This document shows, in pieces, positions 6,173-13,948 of a DNA stretch of 40,305 nt. How positions within the stretch are numbered: the first letter of the stretch is position 1; each line of letters begins with the position of its first letter. Origin of the DNA: Clostridia bacterium (GTDB taxonomy: Bacteria > Bacillota > Clostridia > Christensenellales > CAG-138); the NCBI GenBank assembly GCA_030533005.1, contig JAUNJX010000018.1, positions 1 through 40,305 of the forward strand, written 5' to 3'. A model generated the notes under the pieces. The model saw only the letters and a list, made by a program, of their open reading frames with translations. It searched no databases and was not told where the DNA came from. The position numbers and the translations under genes were made by a program.

Positions 6173-7455
6173 ATGCAAGCAGAAAAACCACCTCTATCGC
6201 CAATAAACTCAACCGCTTTTATCAGGGCAAGGAGCTATCTCATCTCATCGAGTTCGTGATCTTTATGCCGCTTGCCGCGATCGCCGGCTGGGCGTGCGCG
6301 GCGGAAACCGTTTCTGGCGCCGACTGCGCGGCGTTTGCGCACCGCGGGCTGTCCTTCTCCCAAACCGGGCAGGGCTTTATCGCGTGGCTGCGCAGCGCGT
6401 TCTATTTTGTCGAGGACAAAACGGGCATGCAGCATACCTTTGCGGCGGGCGATTTTCTGTTCGGCCTTCTTTGGGTCATGGCGGGCATATTGGCCTTGGG
6501 GCTGCTCGTTTGGGCGCTTGGCTGGGTGGAGCGGCGCAATCAGCTGCGCCAATATCTAAAGCCCATCGACGATATCGCCCTTTCGGCCGAGAAGCTCTCC
6601 ACACAGTCCTTTGACCCAAGCAAGTTCCGGCGGCTTGAGGACGCCATCGCCAACATCGACGAGCCGGACACCGAGGTGCATGTTTACGACCATGAGCTTG
6701 CGGGGCTGGAGGCCGCCGTCAACAACATGCTCAAGCGCCTGCAGGAAAGCGCGCGGCGGCAAAGCCGCTTTGTGGACGACGCGAGCCATGAGCTGCGCAC
6801 GCCCATCGCGGTCATACAGGGCTATATCAACATGCTGGATCGCTGGGGCAAGGATGACCCGCAGGTGCTGCGCGAATCCATCACCGCCATACAGACCGAG
6901 GCGGAGCATATGAAAATACTCGTCGAGCAGCTTTTGTTCCTCGCGCGCGGCGATATGGGGCGGCAGCAGTTTACAACGGCGCCGCTGCCCTTGGACGCGA
7001 TGGTGGAGGAGATATGCGACGAATCCCGCATGATCGACCCCGGCCATACCTACGATTTGCAGCTTACCCAAAACGCCGTCGTACAGGCGGACGTCGCCAT
7101 GCTTAAGCAGGCGGTGCGCATCCTTATCGATAACGCGGCCAAGTACACAGAGCCCGGCGGGCAGATCACGCTGCGCTTAACGCGCAATGAAAAGGAAGAA
7201 GCGCGCATCGACGTGCAGGATACCGGCATCGGTATTTCCAAATCCGACGTGGCGCATATGTTTGAACGCTTTTATCGCGCCGATCCCGCCCGTGCCAAGC
7301 AGGGCTGCGGGCTGGGGCTTTCCATCGCCCGCTGGATCATCGAGCAGCATGGCGGCCACATCGAGGTCGTAAGCTATGAGGAGCTGGGTACACGCGTGAG
7401 CATCTGCCTGCCCATCGAGACGGCAACGGCGGCAACAGCGGCAACAGCAAGCTAA
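6169..7455 (+). CDS. sensor histidine kinase (428 aa)
   Basis: The membrane sensor partner of the upstream regulator. Two transmembrane helices (about 27-45 and 97-118) flank a small extracytoplasmic domain. They are followed by a HAMP-like linker, the dimerisation/phosphotransfer H-box with His207 in FVDDASHELRTP, and a catalytic ATPase domain with the N-box (ILIDNAAKYTEP, about 318), G1 (DTGIGIS) and G2 (GCGLGLSIA, about 379). The start codon is GTG within the overlap with the regulator's TGA stop, implying translational coupling. The last ten residues are a low-complexity Ala-Thr tail encoded by a GGCAACA-like repeat. The signal sensed is unknown. Confidence 0.95.
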   Translation: MNASRKTTSIANKLNRFYQGKELSHLIEFVIFMPLAAIAGWACAAETVSGADCAAFAHRGLSFSQTGQGFIAWLRSAFYFVEDKTGMQHTFAAGDFLFGLLWVMAGILALGLLVWALGWVERRNQLRQYLKPIDDIALSAEKLSTQSFDPSKFRRLEDAIANIDEPDTEVHVYDHELAGLEAAVNNMLKRLQESARRQSRFVDDASHELRTPIAVIQGYINMLDRWGKDDPQVLRESITAIQTEAEHMKILVEQLLFLARGDMGRQQFTTAPLPLDAMVEEICDESRMIDPGHTYDLQLTQNAVVQADVAMLKQAVRILIDNAAKYTEPGGQITLRLTRNEKEEARIDVQDTGIGISKSDVAHMFERFYRADPARAKQGCGLGLSIARWIIEQHGGHIEVVSYEELGTRVSICLPIETATAATAATAS

Positions 7456-7470
7456 AAGAAACAGACGAAT

Positions 7471-7512
7471 GCAAAAGGCGGGCGCTTCGATTGCGAAGCG
7501 CCCGCCTTTTGC
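7471..7512. terminator. bidirectional terminator between convergent operons
   Basis: A perfect 19-bp inverted repeat (arm GCAAAAGGCGGGCGCTTCG) with loop ATTG. Each strand has a T-run inside the 3' arm (CCTTTTGC). It separates the kinase gene from the convergent YedE operon and can stop transcription from both sides. Confidence 0.9.
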
Positions 7513-7519
7513 AGAAAGC

Positions 7520-8071
7520 TTATGCCGGCTCAAACAATACTTTAAAGAAGCCGTTAAGGAAGGCCATGTAGATGATCACGCCCACATAGAAGCCCAGCAC
7601 ATAGACCATGGCGCTCTTGTTGCCGCTTGCGGCCTTGACGTGCTGGCGAAGCGGGCAGCCGCCGATGAGCACGGACAGCACGCCAATCACGAACGCGCCG
7701 AGGATGGTGCATAGCATGAGGGCGTTAAACTGTATGCCGTTCCAGTTGAACTCATACCCGCCGTCGGGGTTTTTGAGTACGAATTGGGGCGAATTCGTGC
7801 AGGCGCAGGCGGAATAATCCTGATCTACGGTGATGGAATTGCCCTTCATGAACTGGGGATAGTTGGGCATGGCCTCATCGAAGCTGCCGGTCAGGTGGAA
7901 TACATAAAACAGCACGGCGGCGGTGAGGAGAAGCCCGAAGAAGCCCTTAATAAGATAGGTATCCTTCACGATCATGTAATCCCGCACGCCGCCGATCAGG
8001 CAGAAGCGGGAACGCTGGGCGACAAAGCCTATGATCAGACCCACGCAGAGGCTTACAAGCAGTGTTTTCAT
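7520..8071 (-). CDS. yedE: YeeE/YedE-family transporter, second half (183 aa)
   Basis: A membrane protein of the YeeE/YedE family, which imports thiosulfate or is linked to selenium metabolism. It keeps the family motifs QRSRFCLIGGVRD near the N-terminus and IGGCPLRQHVKA near residue 141, each with the conserved Cys thought to hand over the sulfur or selenium species. Four to five hydrophobic segments are visible. An extra loop of about 45 residues between them contains SACACTNSP. In many relatives both halves form one protein of about 350-400 aa; here the gene starts within a 4-bp ATGA overlap with the first half, so the two are probably made together and form one transporter. Confidence 0.85.
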   Translation of the reverse strand: MKTLLVSLCVGLIIGFVAQRSRFCLIGGVRDYMIVKDTYLIKGFFGLLLTAAVLFYVFHLTGSFDEAMPNYPQFMKGNSITVDQDYSACACTNSPQFVLKNPDGGYEFNWNGIQFNALMLCTILGAFVIGVLSVLIGGCPLRQHVKAASGNKSAMVYVLGFYVGVIIYMAFLNGFFKVLFEPA

Positions 8072-8547
8072 GCTTTTTTACCGCCCCTTCCCTTATATTT
8101 TAGCAGCAGCGTGCCCACGATACAGCCCAAGATCAGGGCGATCAGGCCAAAGAGGGCGTTCAGCTCGCCGTAGGCGGTGCGGATGAGTATGCGCATGGGG
8201 CAGCCCGACACGATCAGCGCGCAGATGGCGACCACCGCGCCCACGATGAACGCGAACCACTTGGATTCCACCCACTGGAAGCGGAATTCGCCGCTGGTCT
8301 TGGCGGCGATGAACGCGCCGATGAGAATGCCGAACACCGTGACGATGGGGCCTTCGCGCGCGATCTCGCTCATTTCGATGGGGGTGGAGAAGATGGCGCG
8401 CCCGATCTGGGCGAACAAGTCCCGCCCGTGGCAGACCAGGCATATACCGTACGCCTCGGGCGGCGCAAAGGTAAAGAGCACCTGTGCAAGCACAGAAGTG
8501 GCGGCGATGATCATGCCCGCCGCCATAGCACTGATTTTAAAACGCAT
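8068..8547 (-). CDS. yedE: YeeE/YedE-family transporter, first half (159 aa)
   Basis: The N-terminal partner of the split YedE transporter. It has about four transmembrane helices, a GICLVCHGRDL motif with two Cys near residue 35, and the family signature VSGCPMRILIRTAYG near residue 115. The first helix resembles a signal anchor. A GGAGGATAT ribosome site precedes ATG 8547. It follows the DUF3343 gene by 15 bp and overlaps the second half by 4 bp. The two-gene form is seen directly; that the halves assemble is inferred from pseudo-symmetry of the family. Confidence 0.83.
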   Translation of the reverse strand: MRFKISAMAAGMIIAATSVLAQVLFTFAPPEAYGICLVCHGRDLFAQIGRAIFSTPIEMSEIAREGPIVTVFGILIGAFIAAKTSGEFRFQWVESKWFAFIVGAVVAICALIVSGCPMRILIRTAYGELNALFGLIALILGCIVGTLLLKYKGRGGKKA

Positions 8548-8562
8548 GGATATCCTCCGGTA

Positions 8563-8841
8563 TTATTTGCCTAAAAGCCGCTTGAGCAGGCTTTTTTCCT
8601 GTACGGGGGTGTAAAGATGCACGGCCTCGTACAACACGTCCGCCTCCTTGAGCACGGCTTCCACATCGGTCTTCTTGTCCGGCTCAAATTGCAGCGCTAC
8701 GCCGCAGTTGGGGCTGATGTCCTTGGGGCCGGGCATGAGGCTGACTTGATAGCCCTTGGCCTTTAGCGCCTCCTCGGCGCTCATGGCGTGTTGCGAGGAG
8801 AAAAATGTTACCACGCCGATCTGCTGTTTTTGCTGTTCCAT
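8563..8841 (-). CDS. DUF3343 putative Se/S carrier protein (92 aa)
   Basis: A small soluble protein matching the DUF3343 pattern: N-terminal TFFSSQHAMSAEEALKAKGY, then PGPKDISPNCGVALQF with the conserved Cys-Gly, and a C-terminal VLYEAVHLY helix. Members are regularly found between a class-V desulfurase and a YedE transporter and are proposed to carry persulfide or perselenide on the conserved Cys; that role is not proven. The ribosome site GGAGG overlaps the end of the desulfurase gene. Confidence 0.85.
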   Translation of the reverse strand: MEQQKQQIGVVTFFSSQHAMSAEEALKAKGYQVSLMPGPKDISPNCGVALQFEPDKKTDVEAVLKEADVLYEAVHLYTPVQEKSLLKRLLGK

Positions 8842-8843
8842 CG

Positions 8844-10025
8844 TTAAACCTCCTTTTGTTCTGCCGCATAATCCGCAAGCGCGCGGATCGCCTTGACGCC
8901 CACGTCCACTTCCTCCATCGTCGTATAGCCGCCGAAGGAGAAGCGCACGGAGCCGATGGGGAAGGTGCCTATGGTCTTGTGTGCGCCGGGGGCGCAGTGA
9001 AGCCCCGTACGCACCATGATGCCGCAGGCGTCGTTCAATTCCGTGCCCACGGTGGAGCAGACGATGCCCTCGATGTTGATACTGGTGACGGGAGTCTTTT
9101 TGTTTGCGTCCAAGGGACCATAGACCTTCACCATGGGATGATCCTTGACGCCGTCGATAAAGCGCTGCGTAACGGCGATCTCATGGGCGCGGATGTTTTC
9201 CACGCCGGTTTTGAGAAGATATTCCAGGCTTGCGTTCAAGCCCGCCAAGCCCACGATGTTGATGGTGCCCGCTTCCCATACGTCGGGCATGAACAGCGGG
9301 TGCACCTCCATATCGGATTTGCTGCCCGATCCGCCGTGCATGAAGGGGTGGGGGGTCACAGCGGGGGTCAGGTATACGCCGCCCGTGCCCGTGGGGCCCA
9401 ACAGGCTCTTGTGGCCGGTGAAGCAAAGGATGTCGATGCCCATCTTTTCTACGTCGATGGGATAAGCGCCGCCGCTTTGCGCCGCGTCCACCACAAACAA
9501 TACATCCGCCTTTTTGGCCTTGCAGGCTTTGCTGATGGCGGTGATATCCTGCAGGGTGCCCGTGACGTTGGAGCTGTGGTTGACGACCACCATGCGCGTG
9601 TTGGGCTTCATGGCATTGGCAAAATCCTCCACGGCGCAAACGCCCTCCGGATCGGCCTGCACGACGCTAAGCTCGATAACGCCCTGGGATTCAAGATAGC
9701 GAAGCGGGCGCATGACGGAGTTGTGCTCCATGCTGGTGGTGATCACATGGTCGCCTTTTTCAAGGATGGTGAAAAATACGATGTTGAGCGACTCGGTGAT
9801 ATTCTTCGTAAACGCAATCTGCTGGGGATGCTTGAGGTTAAAGAGCTTACAGAGGTTTTCCCGGCAGCTGTACACGATATGCCCCGCCTCCACGGCCAGC
9901 GTGTGACCGCTGCGGCCGGGGCTTGCGCCCACCTCGGTGAGAAAGTGCATCATGGCCGCGCCCATCTCGGGGGGCTTAGGCCAGCTTGTCGCGCCGTTAT
10001 CAAAATAGATTACATCGTCTCGCAT
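8844..10025 (-). CDS. cysteine desulfurase / selenocysteine lyase-like class-V aminotransferase (393 aa)
   Basis: A PLP-dependent enzyme predicted to remove sulfur from cysteine (or selenium from selenocysteine), forming a Cys-bound persulfide. Seen: N-terminal YFDNGATSWPKPP, His101 stacking on PLP (SMEHNSV), Asp180 and Gln183 (VVDAAQSGG), PLP lysine Lys206 in TGHKSLLGPTGTGG, and catalytic Cys344 in RTGLHCAPGAH. It belongs to the shorter clostridial desulfurase subfamily found beside DUF3343 and YedE, not to the housekeeping IscS/SufS type. An AGGGAGAAG ribosome site precedes ATG 10025. It lies 30 bp downstream of the binding-protein gene, so the five genes likely form one operon. Confidence 0.88.
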   Translation of the reverse strand: MRDDVIYFDNGATSWPKPPEMGAAMMHFLTEVGASPGRSGHTLAVEAGHIVYSCRENLCKLFNLKHPQQIAFTKNITESLNIVFFTILEKGDHVITTSMEHNSVMRPLRYLESQGVIELSVVQADPEGVCAVEDFANAMKPNTRMVVVNHSSNVTGTLQDITAISKACKAKKADVLFVVDAAQSGGAYPIDVEKMGIDILCFTGHKSLLGPTGTGGVYLTPAVTPHPFMHGGSGSKSDMEVHPLFMPDVWEAGTINIVGLAGLNASLEYLLKTGVENIRAHEIAVTQRFIDGVKDHPMVKVYGPLDANKKTPVTSINIEGIVCSTVGTELNDACGIMVRTGLHCAPGAHKTIGTFPIGSVRFSFGGYTTMEEVDVGVKAIRALADYAAEQKEV

Positions 10026-10055
10026 ATATCTTCTCCCTTGCTCAAATTGTACACA

Positions 10056-11069
10056 TCAGCCGCGCTTTGCGGCGATCGCGCGCCAGTCGTAGGTGCCGAT
10101 GTTCTCGTTGGAGAGCATGTGGCACGATAAGATCTGCTCCGGCTGCACCTCGCCGCCTTCGAGTACGGCGGCAGCCGCGTCGATGGCCGCAACGCCCATA
10201 TCATAATAGGGATCGACGGAGAAGGCCTTATACAGCGGATCGTTCGCCTCCAACGCCTCAAACACGTCGTCGCTGTAGGCGTTGCCCACGATGATGACGT
10301 CCTTTTTAAGATCCTCCGTGATGATCTTGGCGCCCTCGGCCGCGTCCTCGTTGACAACGATGAGGATCTGCGTATCGGGTGCGGCGCTGAATATCTTTTC
10401 GCACGCGTCCATGGACTGGGGCTTGCGGCCGTTGCCGTCGAACTTGGCGACCCACTCCACGCCCGGACAGGCTGCGCTCACGTCCTCATAGAGCGCCTTG
10501 AGGCGGCGCTGACAGATGGTGGTGCAGCTTGCAAAGTCGATGATGCCGATCTTGGCGGCGCCGCCCATATTCGTATTGATATGGTCGATCAGCCATTCCG
10601 CCACCTTGGAGCCGTCGGCCGCATAGTCGAAATGGATGAAGCTGGTGGTCTTATCCGTATTGACCTCCTGATAATAGGCGATCACGGGGATGCCGGCCTC
10701 TGCTGCCGCCTCTACGGAGGGGGCGAGCTTATCGTAATCGGCGGCTGCAAGCAGGATTGCGGATACCTTTTGATCGATGAAGGACTGCATATGCGCGATC
10801 TGCCGATCCGGATCGGAATCCGCATCCTCAATAATGACGTTTAAGCCCTGCGCGGCCGCGGCTGCGCGGATACCGGCTTCTGCGTCCTTATCGGATTGGG
10901 AACGGCGCGCATACAGGCAAACGCCGACGGTGGCGCCCGTATTGGCGGCGGGCGCTGCGGCAGGCTGTTCGCTTGCCGGAACGGCGGTTTGCGCGGGCGC
11001 GCAGGCAAAGCTTGTAAGAAGCAGGGCGACGATGAGCGTCGCAACTAACAGCTTGGAGATCATTTTCAT
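10056..11069 (-). CDS. orphan sugar-type ABC substrate-binding lipoprotein (337 aa)
   Basis: A type-I periplasmic-binding-protein fold of the RbsB/Peripla_BP_4 class. The signal peptide MKMISKLLVATLIVALLL ends in lipobox TSFAC, with Cys23 as the lipidated residue, followed by an Ala/Pro/Gln-rich linker to about residue 48. The core starts GATVGVCLYARRSQSDKDAE and keeps the usual QIAHMQSFIDQKVSAILLA and VNEDAAEGAKII segments. The start at 11069 has GGAG 11 nt upstream; the frame also runs open further upstream. No ABC ATPase or permease is nearby. Instead it heads an operon with a desulfurase, DUF3343 and YedE. The ligand is unknown. Confidence 0.82.
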   Translation of the reverse strand: MKMISKLLVATLIVALLLTSFACAPAQTAVPASEQPAAAPAANTGATVGVCLYARRSQSDKDAEAGIRAAAAAQGLNVIIEDADSDPDRQIAHMQSFIDQKVSAILLAAADYDKLAPSVEAAAEAGIPVIAYYQEVNTDKTTSFIHFDYAADGSKVAEWLIDHINTNMGGAAKIGIIDFASCTTICQRRLKALYEDVSAACPGVEWVAKFDGNGRKPQSMDACEKIFSAAPDTQILIVVNEDAAEGAKIITEDLKKDVIIVGNAYSDDVFEALEANDPLYKAFSVDPYYDMGVAAIDAAAAVLEGGEVQPEQILSCHMLSNENIGTYDWRAIAAKRG

Positions 11070-11134
11070 TTTATCATACGCTCCTATGGTTATTCGTGCG
11101 GGCAAAAAAACGCCCATGTATCCACTATGACGGT

Positions 11135-11164
11135 ATTATACGACAACCCCATAGCATTTGGCAA
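11135..11164 (-). promoter_or_regulatory. promoter of the binding-protein / desulfurase / YedE operon
   Basis: On the minus strand TTGCCA (11164-11159) and a perfect TATAAT (11140-11135) are separated by 18 bp. The -35 box lies inside a palindrome CATTTG-G-CAAATG (11155-11167), a possible operator. The leader is about 60 nt and includes a small GGGC/GCCC hairpin around a T-run. Confidence 0.7.
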
Positions 11165-11185
11165 ATGATAATCCATAAACAAAGC

Positions 11186-11209
11186 GTGAACAATATAGTG
11201 AACAATATA
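11186..11209. repeat. 12-bp tandem direct repeat in the divergent arg/YedE control region
   Basis: GTGAACAATATA occurs twice in tandem (11186-11197 and 11198-11209), between the leftward binding-protein promoter and the rightward argG promoter. It could be a regulator site; this is inferred only. Confidence 0.5.
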
Positions 11210-11249
11210 AACGAAGAAAACCCTTTTTAAAAAAAGAAAAGAATGGGTA

Positions 11250-11278
11250 TTGACAAAGGCGCATGACTGCATTATTAT
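11250..11278 (+). promoter_or_regulatory. sigma-A promoter of the arginine operon
   Basis: A perfect TTGACA (11250-11255) and TATTAT (11273-11278) are separated by 17 bp. The -10 box lies within the first ARG box, so ArgR binding would block RNA polymerase. Confidence 0.75.
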
Positions 11279-11303
11279 ACATAAAAACAAACATAATTAT
11301 GCA
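11268..11303 (+). promoter_or_regulatory. two tandem ARG boxes (ArgR operator)
   Basis: TGCATTATTATACA at 11268-11281 fits TGNATWWWWATNCA, the ArgR/AhrC core, at every position. A second site at 11290-11303 (AACATAATTATGCA) differs at two positions. Their starts are 22 bp apart, about two helical turns, as in known paired ARG boxes. The match is seen; arginine-dependent repression is inferred. Confidence 0.7.
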
Positions 11304-11326
11304 CAATATACATGGAGGATACAAAA

Positions 11327-12550
11327 ATGAAAAAGATCAAGAAAGTCGTTCTGGCCTATTCCGGCGGTTTGGATACGTCCATCATCATCCCCTGGCTCAA
11401 GGAAAACTACGACAACTGCGAGGTCGTGGCGGTTTCCGGCGACGTAGGGCAGGGCACGGAGCTGGACGGGCTGGAGGAGAAGGCGCTCAAAACGGGCGCC
11501 AGCAAGCTTTACATCGAGGATTTGAAGGAAGAATTCATCACGGATTACATCTATCCCAGCCTCAAGGCGGGCGCTGTGTATGAGAAGGATTATCTGTTGG
11601 GTACGGCGTTTGCGCGTCCCTGCATCGCAAAGCGCCTGGTCGAGATCGCCAAGGCCGAGGGCGCTGACGCCATCTGCCACGGCTGCACCGGCAAGGGCAA
11701 CGATCAGGTGCGTTTCGAGCTGACCATCAAGGCGCTCGCGCCCGAGATGAAGATCATCGCCCCTTGGCGTGAGTGGGATATCAAATCCCGTGAGGAGGAG
11801 ATCGACTACGCCGAGGCGCATGACATCCCCCTCAAGATCAACCGCGAGACCAACTACAGCAAGGACAAGAACCTCTGGCATCTGTCCCACGAGGGTTTGG
11901 ACTTAGAGGATCCGGCCAATCAGCCGATGTATGAGAAGGAGGATTTCTTGGAGCTGGGCGTATCCCCCAAGCAGGCGCCCGACAAGTCCACCTACGTCAC
12001 CCTTTCCTTTGAAAAGGGCATCCCCGTGGCGCTGGACGGCAAAAAGCTCGATCCCGTCACCATGCTGGAGACGCTTAACAAGATCGGCGGCGAAAACGGC
12101 GTAGGCATCGCGGACATGGTGGAAAACAGGCTTGTCGGCATCAAGGCGCGCGGCGTGTATGAAAATCCCGCGGGTGCTATCCTGTATGCGGCGCATGATT
12201 ACCTCGAGCAGATTTGCCTGGATCGGGACACGCTGCATTATAAGATGCTCGTAGCGCAGAAGTTTGCCGAGATCGTGTATTACGGCAAGTGGTTTACGCC
12301 CTTGCGCGAGGCGCTCTCCGCTTTCGTGGACGTGACGCAGCAGGATGTGACGGGTGAAGTGAAGCTGGAGCTTTACAAGGGCAACATCATCAAGGCGGGC
12401 GTGACCTCCCCCGAATCCAAGTACTATGAGGAGCTTGCCACCTTCGGCGAGGATCATGTGTACAACCAGAAGGACGCGGAAGGCTTCATCAACTGCTTTG
12501 GCCTCTCCATCGCCATGAACGCGCTGGCCAAGCAGAAGAAGATCAAATAA
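11327..12550 (+). CDS. argG: argininosuccinate synthase (407 aa)
   Basis: Joins citrulline and aspartate with ATP to give argininosuccinate, the penultimate step of arginine synthesis, in the cytosol. The ATP pyrophosphatase P-loop [11 protein letters not shown] is at residues 8-18. Further family motifs are [31 protein letters not shown] and [15 protein letters not shown]. The length equals the usual 400-410 aa. ATG 11327 is chosen over the in-frame ATG 11312 because GGAGG at 11314-11318 lies between them at ideal spacing. It is the first gene of the seven-gene arg operon, with ARG boxes in its promoter. Confidence 0.97.
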   Translation: MKKIKKVVLAYSGGLDTSIIIPWLKENYDNCEVVAVSGDVGQGTELDGLEEKALKTGASKLYIEDLKEEFITDYIYPSLKAGAVYEKDYLLGTAFARPCIAKRLVEIAKAEGADAICHGCTGKGNDQVRFELTIKALAPEMKIIAPWREWDIKSREEEIDYAEAHDIPLKINRETNYSKDKNLWHLSHEGLDLEDPANQPMYEKEDFLELGVSPKQAPDKSTYVTLSFEKGIPVALDGKKLDPVTMLETLNKIGGENGVGIADMVENRLVGIKARGVYENPAGAILYAAHDYLEQICLDRDTLHYKMLVAQKFAEIVYYGKWFTPLREALSAFVDVTQQDVTGEVKLELYKGNIIKAGVTSPESKYYEELATFGEDHVYNQKDAEGFINCFGLSIAMNALAKQKKIK

Positions 12551-12571
12551 AACAAAAGGGGAAACAAAAAC

Positions 12572-13948
12572 ATGCAGACGATGTGGGCAGGGCGGTTTGA
12601 AAAGAATCTGGACGCTAAGGTGAACGATTTCAATTCCTCCATCTCCTTTGACGCGCGGATGTTTTCGCAGGATATCAAGGGGTCCCTTGCCCACGCCGCC
12701 ATGCTTTGCGCGCAGCACATACTCACACAGGAGGAGTATACGGCCATCACCGATGGCCTTTGCGCCGTTTTGGAGGATTTGCAGAGCGGCAAGCTCGCTT
12801 TCGACCCCGTGGCCGAGGATATCCACATGTTTGTGGAGGCGGAGCTGACCAAGCGCATCGGCGCGCCGGGCAAAAAGCTGCATACCGCCCGGAGCCGCAA
12901 CGATCAGGTGGCGCTGGATCTTCGCATGTATCTGATGGATGAAGCGGCGGCGGTGAGCGACATGCTGCTGTCGCTGGAGGAAGTGCTGCTCAAAAAGGCG
13001 GACGCATACGCGGAAACCATACTGCCCGGCTACACGCATTTGCAGCGTGCGCAGCCCGTCACCTTTGGGCATCATTTGATGGCGTATGCCAATATGTTTG
13101 CCCGCGATCTCGACCGACTGGCCGACTGTAAGGAGCGCATGGCCGTATCCCCCCTTGGGGCGTGCGCGCTCGCGGGCACCACCTACGATACGGACAGGCA
13201 GATGACCGCCGAAACGCTGGGCTTTGACGAACCCTGCCCCAATAGCCTGGACGGGGTTTCGGACAGGGATTTTGTGATCGAAATGATCTGTGCGCTTGCG
13301 ATGGTGATGATGCACCTGTCCCGTTTCAGCGAGGAGATCATACTTTGGTGCTCATGGGAATTCAAGTTTATCGAGCTGGACGACGCGTACGCGACGGGCT
13401 CAAGCATCATGCCCCAAAAGAAAAACCCGGACGTGGCGGAGTTGATCCGCGGCAAGACGGGGCGGGTGTACGGCGACCTCATGGCGATACTTACCGTGAT
13501 GAAGGGCTTGCCCCTTGCCTATAACAAGGACATGCAGGAGGACAAGGAGGCGGTATTCGACGCGCTGGATACGGTGAAGCTGTGCCTGCCCGTATTCACC
13601 AAGATGATCGATACCATGACCGTACTTTCCGACAACATGCGCGCGGCCGCGGCCAAGGGCTTTATCAACGCCACGGACTGCGCGGATTATCTGACCAAAA
13701 AGGGCGTGCCGTTTAGGGACGCGTACAAGATCACGGGCAAGCTCGTGGGCTACGGCGTGAAGAACGGCAAGACCTTGGAGGATATGACGATGGAAGAATA
13801 CAAGGCCGCGTCGGACGTGTTCGACACGGATGTTTACGACGCGATAGACCTCATGGCCTGCGTCAATAAGCGCACCAGCTTCGGCGGCACCGCGCCGGAT
13901 TCGGTGTACGACCAAATTGCGGACATGAAAACGAGGCTGAACCTATGA
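12572..13948 (+). CDS. argH: argininosuccinate lyase (458 aa)
   Basis: Cleaves argininosuccinate to arginine and fumarate, the last pathway step. It has the N-terminal MWAGRFEKNLD, the TARSRNDQVALDLRMYL active-site segment, the GYTHLQRAQPVTFGHH motif with the catalytic His, and the fumarase/ASL signature GSSIMPQKKNPDVAE. The length is normal. An AGGGGAAAC ribosome site lies upstream, 21 bp after argG. Its stop overlaps the argC start (ATGA), so translation is probably coupled. No ArgA-like acetyltransferase domain is fused at the C-terminus, consistent with the bifunctional ArgJ downstream. Confidence 0.97.
   Translation: MQTMWAGRFEKNLDAKVNDFNSSISFDARMFSQDIKGSLAHAAMLCAQHILTQEEYTAITDGLCAVLEDLQSGKLAFDPVAEDIHMFVEAELTKRIGAPGKKLHTARSRNDQVALDLRMYLMDEAAAVSDMLLSLEEVLLKKADAYAETILPGYTHLQRAQPVTFGHHLMAYANMFARDLDRLADCKERMAVSPLGACALAGTTYDTDRQMTAETLGFDEPCPNSLDGVSDRDFVIEMICALAMVMMHLSRFSEEIILWCSWEFKFIELDDAYATGSSIMPQKKNPDVAELIRGKTGRVYGDLMAILTVMKGLPLAYNKDMQEDKEAVFDALDTVKLCLPVFTKMIDTMTVLSDNMRAAAAKGFINATDCADYLTKKGVPFRDAYKITGKLVGYGVKNGKTLEDMTMEEYKAASDVFDTDVYDAIDLMACVNKRTSFGGTAPDSVYDQIADMKTRLNL

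Noticed and set aside
8805..10130. Plus-strand open frame of 441 codons over the desulfurase gene
   Set aside because: It is a shadow of the minus-strand desulfurase, which has complete PLP motifs and a ribosome site.
11903..13315. Long antisense open frame (470 codons) across argG and argH
   Set aside because: It is the complement of two firmly identified genes; its translation is His/Arg-rich with no family resemblance. GC-rich coding DNA often keeps antisense frames open.
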